DNA of 64,000 bases from Microbacterium marinilacus (GTDB lineage Bacteria; Actinomycetota; Actinomycetes; Actinomycetales; Microbacteriaceae), in NCBI RefSeq assembly GCF_019753765.1, contig NZ_JAIJZW010000004.1:248001-312000 (forward strand), written 5' to 3'. The notes under the pieces are model-generated. The model made no database searches, was not told the DNA's origin, and worked only from the letters and a program-made list of their open reading frames with translations. Position 1 is the first letter of the stretch, and each line of letters starts with the position of its first letter. A program made the translations under genes and the position numbers. Of the stretch, positions 53,198-64,000 are shown piece by piece.

Positions 53198-54664
53198 TCA
53201 GCGCACGCGACGCAGCAGGGCGAGAAACATCGCGTCGGTGCCGTGACGGTGCGGCCACAGCTGGGCGTGTCCGCCGTCCGATGCCGGGGCCGGCAGATCG
53301 ATCGCACCGCGCGACACGCGGCGCAGCACGGCACGCGCGTCGAGCTCCTCCACCGCGTCGCCGACCTCGTCGCGCACCTGCCCGACGATGGCGGCGGTCT
53401 CGGCCAGGTGAGGCGAGCACGTGACGTAGGCGACGACGCCGCCGGGCCGGAGGGCGCCGATCGCCGCGCGCAGCAGCCCTCCCTGCACCTCCGCCAGCTC
53501 CGCGACGTCGGACGGCTGCTTGCGCCAGCGCGCCTCGGGGCGCCGCCGCAGCGCACCAAGGCCGGTGCAGGGCGCATCGACGAGGATGCGGTCGAACTCG
53601 CCGGGGTGCTCCGCCGTGAGCTCGCGTCCGTCCCGCTCGTGCACCACGACCTCGAGCGGGACCGCCTCGAGGGCCTGGCGCACCAGACCGGCCCGGGCGG
53701 GCACGACCTCGTTCGCCTCCAGCACGGCGCCGTGCGCGACGGCCTCCGCGGCGAGCAGCGCGGTCTTGCCGCCGGGCCCGGCGCAGAGGTCGAGCCATCG
53801 CTCCCCGGGCTGGACGGGCGCCAGACGGGTGAGCGCGAGGGCGACGAGCTGCGAGCCTTCGTCCTGCACACGCACGGTGCCGCCGGACGCGCGGAGCACC
53901 GGCTCCGGATCGCCGCCCGCGAGACGGAAGCCGACGGGCGAGTAGGAGGTGCGGGTGCCCTCGGGCGAGGCGAGGCCCGGCAGCGCGGCGAGCGTCACCC
54001 GCGGCGACACGTTGTCGGCGTCGAGGAGATCGTCGAGCTCGTCGGCGCGGCCCTCGGCCGCCAGGGCGCGTCGCAGCGCGCGCACGATCCACACGGGGTG
54101 CGAGGCCTCCAGACCGATGCGCTCGTCGTCGGAGCGGGCCGCGCCGGCGACCAGCTCGAGCCACTCGCCGGGGTTGTCGCGGGCGATGCGTCGCAGCACC
54201 GCGTTCGCGAATCCGGCTGCGCCGGCTCCGGCGGCCTCGCGGGCGAGGCTCACGGACTCGTTCACCGCCGCATGCGAGGCGACCCGCGTGCCCATCAGCT
54301 GGTGGACGCCCAGTCTGAGCGCATCGAGGACCGGCGCGTCGATGGTCTCCGTGGAGCGGTCCGCCGCAGCCTCGATCACGGCGTCGTAGGTGCCGAGGCG
54401 GCGGAGTGTGCCGTAGGTCAGCTCGGTCGCGAGGGCCGCGTCGCCGCCGCTCAGCCCGGCCCGCTCGAGCTCGCGGGGAAGGAGGAGGTTCGCGTACGCG
54501 TCGGCCTCGCGGACCGCCCGCAGGACGGTGTAGGCCACGCGGCGCGCCGGCTGCACGATCCACGGCCGGTCGGTCGTCCGGCGCGGCTGCCGGTCGCGGC
54601 CGCCCGGCGCCGACGCACGCTTCCGGGCGTCGCGCCGCCCGCCGCCCTCGCGATGATCGACCAT
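53198..54664 (-). CDS. rsmB: 16S rRNA (cytosine(967)-C(5))-methyltransferase RsmB-type
   Basis: This enzyme methylates a cytosine of 16S rRNA using SAM. The 488-aa protein has an N-terminal NusB-like helical domain (QPARRVAYTVLRAVREADAYANLLLPRELERAGL, GVHQLMGTRVASHAAVNESVSLAREA, residues about 35-180). The methyltransferase domain follows: WLDLCAGPGGKTALLAAEA (SAM loop), VVVHERDG, DRILVDAPCTGLGALRRRPEARW (Cys) and VAYVTCSPHLAET (catalytic Cys). The basic N-tail is typical of actinobacteria. It shares one base with the fmt stop. Confidence 0.93.
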   Translation of the reverse strand: MVDHREGGGRRDARKRASAPGGRDRQPRRTTDRPWIVQPARRVAYTVLRAVREADAYANLLLPRELERAGLSGGDAALATELTYGTLRRLGTYDAVIEAAADRSTETIDAPVLDALRLGVHQLMGTRVASHAAVNESVSLAREAAGAGAAGFANAVLRRIARDNPGEWLELVAGAARSDDERIGLEASHPVWIVRALRRALAAEGRADELDDLLDADNVSPRVTLAALPGLASPEGTRTSYSPVGFRLAGGDPEPVLRASGGTVRVQDEGSQLVALALTRLAPVQPGERWLDLCAGPGGKTALLAAEAVAHGAVLEANEVVPARAGLVRQALEAVPLEVVVHERDGRELTAEHPGEFDRILVDAPCTGLGALRRRPEARWRKQPSDVAELAEVQGGLLRAAIGALRPGGVVAYVTCSPHLAETAAIVGQVRDEVGDAVEELDARAVLRRVSRGAIDLPAPASDGGHAQLWPHRHGTDAMFLALLRRVR

Positions 54665-55614
54665 CAGGCGTCGCCCCCGAGGACGATGTCGCCGCGCACG
54701 CCGCGTGCCCAGTCGGACGCCGCCATGGCGGGCTTCCCGGCGGGCTGGACGCGTTCGACGAGCACGGGCCCCGTCGCCGTCCCGACGAGGACGCCGCCCG
54801 GGGCGGGAGCCACGGCGCCCGGCGCGAGGGAGGCGGCGTCCGGCGCGGGCCGGGCGCGGAGCACCTTGAACCGTGCGCCGTCGAGCGTGGTGTGCGCGCC
54901 CGGCTCCGGCGTGACGCCGCGGTAGCGGTCGAGGAGCCGGTCGGCCGGCTGCTCCCAGTCGAGCAGGCCGTCGTCGATCGTCAGCTTTGCGGCGTGCGAG
55001 GGCTCGCCGTGCTGTGGGCGCGCCACCGCGGTGCCCGCGGCGATGCCGTCCACGACGTCGGTCAGAAGGCCGGCGCCGGCATCCGCCAACGCGTCCAGCA
55101 CCTCGCCCGCCGTGGCGTCGGCGGGGATGTCGTAGCGCAGCTCGGCGAAGACGTCGCCGGCGTCGAGCTCGGGGACGAGCTGGAAGACGGAGGCCCCCGT
55201 CGTCCGATCGCCCGCCATCAGCGCCCGCTGCACCGGCGCCGCGCCGCGCCATCGCGGCAGCAGTGAGAAGTGGAGATTGATCCAGCCGTGTGCCGGAAGG
55301 GACAGCAGCGGCTCGCGCACCAGGCCGCCGTACGCGACGACGGCGGCGAGGTCGGGTCGAAGCTCGGCGATCCGCTCGGTCGCCTCGGTGTCCAGACGCG
55401 CCGCCTTGATCACCGGCAGGCCGAGCTCGTCGGCGGCGAGGGCGACGGGCGACGGCGTCAGGACGCGCTTCCGCCCGAGCGGCGCGTCGGGGCGGGTCAC
55501 CACCGCGACGACGTCATGGCCGGTCGCGTGCAGAGCGCGCAGCGTCGGGACGGCCACCGACGGCGTCCCGGCGAATGCGATCCGGAGCGGGACGGGTCCT
55601 CCGTCAGCGGTCAT
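54664..55614 (-). CDS. fmt: Methionyl-tRNA formyltransferase
   Basis: Fmt formylates initiator Met-tRNA. The 316-aa protein has LRIAFAGTPSVAVPTLRALHATGHDVVAVVTRPDAPLGRKRVLTPSPVALAADE, DLAAVVAYGGLVREPLLSLPAHGWINLHFSLLPRWRGAAPVQRALMAGDRTTGASVFQLVPELDAGDVFAE (the Asn-His-Asp active site), then the OB-fold C-terminal domain. The start is the ATG at 55614. It follows priA by 57 bases; the pairing with rsmB and priA is common in bacteria. Confidence 0.96.
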   Translation of the reverse strand: MTADGGPVPLRIAFAGTPSVAVPTLRALHATGHDVVAVVTRPDAPLGRKRVLTPSPVALAADELGLPVIKAARLDTEATERIAELRPDLAAVVAYGGLVREPLLSLPAHGWINLHFSLLPRWRGAAPVQRALMAGDRTTGASVFQLVPELDAGDVFAELRYDIPADATAGEVLDALADAGAGLLTDVVDGIAAGTAVARPQHGEPSHAAKLTIDDGLLDWEQPADRLLDRYRGVTPEPGAHTTLDGARFKVLRARPAPDAASLAPGAVAPAPGGVLVGTATGPVLVERVQPAGKPAMAASDWARGVRGDIVLGGDA

Positions 55615-55671
55615 CGGGATTCCTCGTCTCGCGGGATGTCTGATCGATCGGCCGGGGCGCGGCGGCGCCCG

Positions 55672-57666
55672 TCACAGCTCCGGCTCGACGATGTCGAGCC
55701 TGGCCTGGAGTATATTCCGGGGCGCCCGGGACTTCGCCGGGCCCCGGCGGGACGAGCGTGCCCCCACGGCCTCCGCGACGACCGATGCGCGCAGGCTGCC
55801 GGCGACGGCCGCGCCCCGCCCGTACTCGAAGCGCACCAGGGCGCGCGCACCCGGCCATCCCTGCCGATCGACCGGAACGGGGCCGAGAACCGCGTCGGGC
55901 GGCAGGTCGGGGATGTCCTCTCGGAGCGTGGCGAGCGCGCGGTCCACGGCGGCGACGTCCCCCTCGAGACGGGCCACCCGCGCGGTCGGTGGCATCCGCA
56001 GCGGCGCCCGCTCCCCCAGCTCCGCCCGCGCGTAGGCCCCGTGGGTCCATGTGGCCAGCGCCCGGGCCACGGCGCCCTCGACGCCGACGAGGTGCACCTG
56101 TGCGTCCGGCGCGGCCAGGGCCGCCGCGTTGGACCACCACCGCAGGCAGGCCTCGCCGATGCGCAGCTCGGGCGCCTGGAGCATCCGTTCGCCGTCGAGC
56201 AGCAGCACGGCACGGTACCCGCCCTCCGCGAGCGGCTCGGCCCCGCGTGTCGCGACGACCAGTGCGGGAGCGTCGTCCACCTCCCGCACCGGATGCGCGC
56301 CGTCCGCGACGACCACGCGCACGCCGGGGAAGGCGCGTCCGAGCTCGTCCGCGGTCCGTTCGCTCCCTGACGACGCCAGGCGCACCTTCGGGGATGAGCA
56401 GGCCGCGCACGTCCACGCGTGCGCGGCTCTGCCGCACCAGCCGCACACCGGGACGGCGCCGCGGCCCGGCGCGTGCAGCGGCCCGCCGCAATGGCGGCAG
56501 CGAGCGGGCGCGCGGCAGTCGGCGCACACGAGCGTGGGGGCGTAACCCGGACGCGCGACCTGCACGAGCACCGGGCCGTGCGCCAGCGCGTCGCGGGCGG
56601 CGCGGAACGCGGCCGACGGTATCCGGGCACCGGGGCGCTCGCTGTCGCTCAGGGCGCTGAGCACCACGCGCGGCGTGTATCGGCGGGCCGCGGGCACCTC
56701 CTCGACCCAGCCCACGGCGACGAGACGCTCGACGTCCGTCGTGCGGGTGTGCCCGGCCAGCAGCAGCGCGGGCCGCTCCCCCGATGCGGGTTCGGCGACC
56801 TCCTGCCGCACCAGCGCCGCGTCGCGGGCGTGGACATACGGCGCGAGCGGCTCGTCCAGCAGCGGATCGCCGTCGTCCCAGATCCCGATCAGGCCGAGAC
56901 GGGAGACGGGGGCGTACACGGCCGAGCGGTTGCCGATGACCACGCACGGCGCGTCATCAAGCGTCCGGAGGAACCCCCGGTAGCGCTCCGGCCCCGTCTG
57001 CGCGGCGTCGTGGCGCACGATCGCGTCGCTCGGCACGGCGTCGGTCAGGGCTCCGTGCAACAGGTCCAGGTCGCGGTGATCCGGCATGGCCAGCACCACG
57101 GACCGCCCCGCGGACAGCACGACCGCCGCGGCGGCGGCGAGCAGCGCGGTCCAAGCGGGTCGCCCACCCTCGAGACGGGGCGGCGCGTCCACCGCGACGC
57201 GCGCGCCCTCGGTCAGCTTCTCGGCGAGGCCGGGGAAGCCCGCGAGGACGGCCCGCGCTGCATCGACCGCCTCGGCGCCGACCTCCGGGGCGTCCCGCCG
57301 CTCAGCGGCGAGCCACTGCTTCTCGACGCGCACCTGGCGTTTCGGGATCGCGAGCCGCAGGATGTCGATGGCAGAGCCGGCCGCACGGTCGGCCACCCGG
57401 CGCGCCAGCCCGTACAGCCGCTCGGGCAGCACCTCGGCCGACGACACGACCGCGTCCAGCTCGGACAGCGGACGATCGCCGTCGGACTCCTCGGAGACCT
57501 CCACCACGAAGCCGTCGACCACCCGCCCCGCGGTGCGCAGCGGCGCCTTGATCCGCACCCCCGGCACGACGGCCGGGCTGAGCTCGTCCGGGATCGCGTA
57601 GTCGAACAGGCGGTCGAGCTGCGGCAGCGGCGAGTCGATCAGCACGCGTGCGACGCGCCGAGACAT
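55672..57666 (-). CDS. priA: Primosome assembly protein PriA, helicase-degenerate form
   Basis: PriA restarts stalled replication forks. The 664-aa protein has the N-terminal DNA-binding domain (VARVLIDSPLPQLDRLFDYAIPDE, residues about 5-105) and a Zn-binding part with CADCRAPARCRHCGG, CGWCGRAAHAWTCAAC. Where other PriA proteins have a GSGKT Walker A loop and DEEH box, this one reads ALLAAAAAVVLSAGRSVVLAM and LGLIGIWDDGDPLL. The helicase site is therefore lost, as is usual in actinobacterial PriA. It probably acts by loading other proteins. It starts 27 bases after metK. Confidence 0.92.
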   Translation of the reverse strand: MSRRVARVLIDSPLPQLDRLFDYAIPDELSPAVVPGVRIKAPLRTAGRVVDGFVVEVSEESDGDRPLSELDAVVSSAEVLPERLYGLARRVADRAAGSAIDILRLAIPKRQVRVEKQWLAAERRDAPEVGAEAVDAARAVLAGFPGLAEKLTEGARVAVDAPPRLEGGRPAWTALLAAAAAVVLSAGRSVVLAMPDHRDLDLLHGALTDAVPSDAIVRHDAAQTGPERYRGFLRTLDDAPCVVIGNRSAVYAPVSRLGLIGIWDDGDPLLDEPLAPYVHARDAALVRQEVAEPASGERPALLLAGHTRTTDVERLVAVGWVEEVPAARRYTPRVVLSALSDSERPGARIPSAAFRAARDALAHGPVLVQVARPGYAPTLVCADCRAPARCRHCGGPLHAPGRGAVPVCGWCGRAAHAWTCAACSSPKVRLASSGSERTADELGRAFPGVRVVVADGAHPVREVDDAPALVVATRGAEPLAEGGYRAVLLLDGERMLQAPELRIGEACLRWWSNAAALAAPDAQVHLVGVEGAVARALATWTHGAYARAELGERAPLRMPPTARVARLEGDVAAVDRALATLREDIPDLPPDAVLGPVPVDRQGWPGARALVRFEYGRGAAVAGSLRASVVAEAVGARSSRRGPAKSRAPRNILQARLDIVEPEL

Positions 57667-57692
57667 CCCGACCTCCCCCGGCTCGGCGGCGG

Positions 57693-58880
<1,188 letters not shown>

Positions 58881-58940
58881 GCGGCTCCTGACGACGGGAT
58901 CGTGCGGCGAGATCCGGACGGATGGGTGGTCACAGACGAA

Positions 58941-58972
58941 GGTGGTCGCCATCCATTCTGGAGGCGACCACC
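58941..58972 (-). terminator. Hairpin between rpoZ and metK
   Basis: GGTGGTCGCC (58941-58950) and GGCGACCACC (58963-58972) form a perfect 10-bp stem around a 12-base loop. It lies about 90 bases after the rpoZ stop and 61 bases before the metK ATG. It may end the carB-rpoZ transcript or act as a leader hairpin of metK. Confidence 0.55.
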
Positions 58973-59061
58973 GACAGGGGGCGAAGGCGGGAGTCCGCTG
59001 GTCGCGGGACCTCCACCCTCATCCCGTCGGGACGGCGGGCACAAGGCCGCTGACCCGAGGA

Positions 59062-59316
59062 TTACTCCGCGTGACGCAGGCGCAGCTTGTCCTGGTGGAT
59101 CTCGTGCAGCGCGATCGTCAGCGGCTTGTCCTCGACGGACGAGTCGACCAGCGGACCCACGTTGTCGAAGAGGTTCCCCTCGTGGAGATCCGTGTAGTAG
59201 TCGTTGATCTGACGGGCGCGCTTCGCGCCGTAGATGACCAGCTGGTACTTCGAGTCGACCTTGTCGAGCAGCTCGTCGATGGGCGGGTCGATGATGCCCT
59301 TGTTGTCCGTCGTCAT
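59062..59316 (-). CDS. rpoZ: RNA polymerase omega subunit
   Basis: Omega helps assemble RNA polymerase by holding the beta-prime subunit. The 84-aa protein has [41 protein letters not shown] and [23 protein letters not shown], the normal actinobacterial form. It sits between gmk and metK, the standard place. Confidence 0.95.
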   Translation of the reverse strand: MTTDNKGIIDPPIDELLDKVDSKYQLVIYGAKRARQINDYYTDLHEGNLFDNVGPLVDSSVEDKPLTIALHEIHQDKLRLRHAE

Positions 59317-59373
59317 TCGGATCCTCCTGTGTCGTCGCGCGCTCTCCGGTGGCCTCCGAGGCCACCGACGTTC

Positions 59374-60300
59374 TCAGTCGGCCTGCGCGGAAGTATCTGC
59401 CAAGTCTACGACCTGCCGGGCGGCCTCGGCGACGTCCTCGTTCACGACGTGGAAGTCGAACTCGCCCTGGGCGGCCAGCTCGACCCGCGCCGTGCGCAGG
59501 CGGCGGCTGCGCTCCTCCGCGTCCTCGGTTCCGCGCCCCACGAGCCGGTTGACGAGCTCGTCCCAGCTCGGCGGCAGCAGGAACACGAGCGATGCGGAGG
59601 GCTCGGCCGCGCGCACCTGCCGCGCGCCCTGCAGGTCGATCTCGAGCAGCACCGTGCGCCCCTCGTCGAGGGCCTTCTCGATGGGGCCGCGCGGCGTGCC
59701 GTAGCGGTGCTTGTTGTGGACCACGGCATGCTCGAGCAGCTCGTCGTCGGCGAGCATCCGATCGAACTGGTCGTCGTCGACGAAGTAGTAGTGCACGCCG
59801 TCCTGCTCGCCCGGACGCGGCGGACGCGTCGTCGCCGAGACGGACACCAGGATCTCGGGGTGGTCCTCGCGGATGCGGGCGGACACGGTGCCCTTGCCGA
59901 CCGCCGTCGGACCGGCGAGCACCAGCAGGCGGCTGCGCCCCGGTCGGGGGCGCGGCTCGGGCATGCGCTGGTCGAGCCAATCGCCGAGCGCGCGCAGCTG
60001 GCGGGTTCCGAGGCCGCCGAGCCGCTTCACGGGCGAGATGCCCAGGTCGGTCAGGACGCGGTCGCGCTTGCCCTCGCCGATGGCGGGCAGAGACGTCAGG
60101 AAGTCCGGCACCCGCAGCGTGCCGGCCGCGGAAGCGGGGTCGGCGACGGCGCGACGCAGGACCTCCTGCGGGGTGACCACTCGGGTGGCGAGGTCGCGCT
60201 TGAGGGACGCGCGAGCGCGCCGCGCGGCGACCGCCTTGCGGGAGGCGGCGGCGCGATCGACCTCGGGTGGCCGCTGCGCGCCGGCAGCCGGGTCAGACAT
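59374..60300 (-). CDS. gmk: Guanylate kinase fused to an N-terminal mIHF-like domain
   Basis: The protein has two parts. Residues about 17-110 resemble mIHF, the actinobacterial integration host factor: SRKAVAARRARASLKRDLATR, LPAIGEGKRDRVLTDLGISPVKRLGGLGTRQLRALGDWL, with the KRLGGLGTRQ signature. Residues about 122-308 are guanylate kinase, which makes GDP from GMP: LLVLAGPTAVGKGTVSARI (P-loop 130-138), SVSATTRPPRPGEQDGVHYYFVD and RYGTPRGPIEKALDEGRTVLLEIDLQGARQV. In other actinobacteria mihF and gmk are adjacent separate genes. It overlaps pyrF by 8 bases. Confidence 0.94.
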   Translation of the reverse strand: MSDPAAGAQRPPEVDRAAASRKAVAARRARASLKRDLATRVVTPQEVLRRAVADPASAAGTLRVPDFLTSLPAIGEGKRDRVLTDLGISPVKRLGGLGTRQLRALGDWLDQRMPEPRPRPGRSRLLVLAGPTAVGKGTVSARIREDHPEILVSVSATTRPPRPGEQDGVHYYFVDDDQFDRMLADDELLEHAVVHNKHRYGTPRGPIEKALDEGRTVLLEIDLQGARQVRAAEPSASLVFLLPPSWDELVNRLVGRGTEDAEERSRRLRTARVELAAQGEFDFHVVNEDVAEAARQVVDLADTSAQAD

Positions 60301-61143
60301 CGGGGCTCCCCTCAGCGGCGTGTGCGTAGGCGGCGGCGGCCGCGGCGATGGCGTCGGCGATGCCGTCCGGGCCCGCCGACAGGATGCTGCGGCTCTCGCT
60401 GGCGATCACCGTCGAGGACATCCGGCCGTAGACCTCCGTCAGCCGATCGGGACGAGCGCCCTGGTGCCCGAAGCCCGGCGCCAGGATCGGGGCCGGGGGC
60501 GAGAACGGAGCGAGCCCCGCATCCCGCCAGTCGACGGTGGCGCCTATCACGAGGCCGATGCTCCCCCAGGAGCCCTCGTCCGTGACGAGCGCGTTCCTGG
60601 CCGCGATGTCGGCGGCGACCTCGCCGGAGACCGTGCGCCCCTCGGCGGTCGTCGCCCGCTGGACCGCTGCGGCCTCCGGGTTGCTCGTGGCCGCGAGCAC
60701 GAACACGCCCTTGTCGTGCGCGTGGGCGAGGTCGAAGGCGCCCGAGAGCGCTCCGACGCCGAGGTAGGGGCTGACGGTCAGAGCGTCCGCCTCGAACGGG
60801 GCGCCGGGCGTGAGCCAGGCGGCCGCGTAGGCGTCCATCGTCGAGCCGATGTCGCCCCGCTTGGCGTCCGCGATCACGAGCAGGCCGGCCGCGCGACCCG
60901 CGGCGAGCACCTCCTCGAGCGCCGCGAGCCCTGCGGCGCCGAACCGCTCGAAGAACGACACCTGCGGCTTCACGAAGCCCGCCCGGCCCGCGGCCGCCTC
61001 GATCGTCCGCAGACCGAAGTCGCGCACGCCCGCCGCCGACGCCGTCAGGCCCCAGGCGGCCAGCAGCGGCTCATGCGGGTCGATCCCCACGCAGAGCCGG
61101 CCGTGCCGCGCGACCGCGGCCCGGCTGCGCTCTCCGAACGACG

Positions 61144-61147
<4 letters not shown>
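60293..61147 (-). CDS. pyrF: Orotidine 5'-phosphate decarboxylase (type 2)
   Basis: PyrF makes UMP from OMP. The 284-aa type 2 enzyme has [54 protein letters not shown] (catalytic Lys-Asp-Asp set), [35 protein letters not shown] and [20 protein letters not shown]. The GTG at 61147 overlaps the carB stop by four bases, so it is coupled to carB; it precedes gmk with an 8-base overlap. Confidence 0.96.

Positions 61148-64000
<2,853 letters not shown>

Noticed and set aside
58881..58952. N-terminal extension of metK to an in-frame start at 58952.
   Set aside because: The extra residues do not match MetK, and the ATG at 58880 has a good ribosome-binding site.
58881..59061. SAM riboswitch before metK.
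   Set aside because: Only a simple 10-bp hairpin is seen; no conserved SAM-I, SAM-II or SAM-IV core could be read.

Overview
The window is GC-rich actinobacterial chromosome, most probably from Microbacteriaceae (Microbacterium-like). The evidence is an actinobacterial RNase P RNA, RbpA, polyphosphate glucokinase, an ANTAR response regulator of the PdtaR type, an Rpf-LysM protein, a guanylate kinase carrying an mIHF-type N-terminal domain, and a long carB-pyrF-gmk-rpoZ-metK-priA-fmt-rsmB-rpe-his-trp-lgt-gltBD series on the minus strand. I see no insertion sequence, prophage, CRISPR array or rRNA. There is one tRNA gene.

Layout. From 1 to 9.1 kb lie rnpB, a histidine phosphatase, ppgK, rbpA, an nfeD-SPFH-GDPD membrane operon, an odd short-chain dehydrogenase, pabA-pabB and an AEC transporter. 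From 9.2 to 31.7 kb is the more accessory part: a LOG-like protein with a repeat tail, a short UvrA-like ABC protein with a P-loop protein and an acetyltransferase, a gene-poor stretch (13.5-14.0 kb), a CPBP-TetR-MFS operon, rpf with a structured leader, a GH25 lysozyme, and many single small enzymes and transporters. From 31.7 to 37.7 kb lie polA, a thioesterase, pdtaR, tRNA-Leu(CAA) and pyk. From 37.8 to 64 kb almost everything is on the minus strand and tightly packed: gltD/gltB, lgt, a serpin lipoprotein, trpA-trpB-trpC with two small membrane proteins, hisI-hisF-hisG-hisE, rpe, rsmB, fmt, priA, metK, rpoZ, mIHF-gmk, pyrF and the 3' part of carB, which runs off the window.

How the genes work together. 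The minus-strand block from carB to gltD joins nucleotide supply (carB, pyrF, gmk), amino-acid synthesis (his, trp, glt), one-carbon and SAM supply (metK, fmt) and envelope maturation (lgt). Many junctions are ATGA or GTGA overlaps, which suggests translational coupling. The window shows mostly ordinary housekeeping biology. The features most worth a second look are the mIHF-Gmk fusion, the lipoprotein serpin inserted between trpA and lgt, the missing trpE at its usual place, the LOG protein with three exact tail repeats, the SDR that lacks the catalytic tyrosine, the structured rpf leader, and several palindromes that look like operators. I did not find a clear, wholly new multi-gene system.
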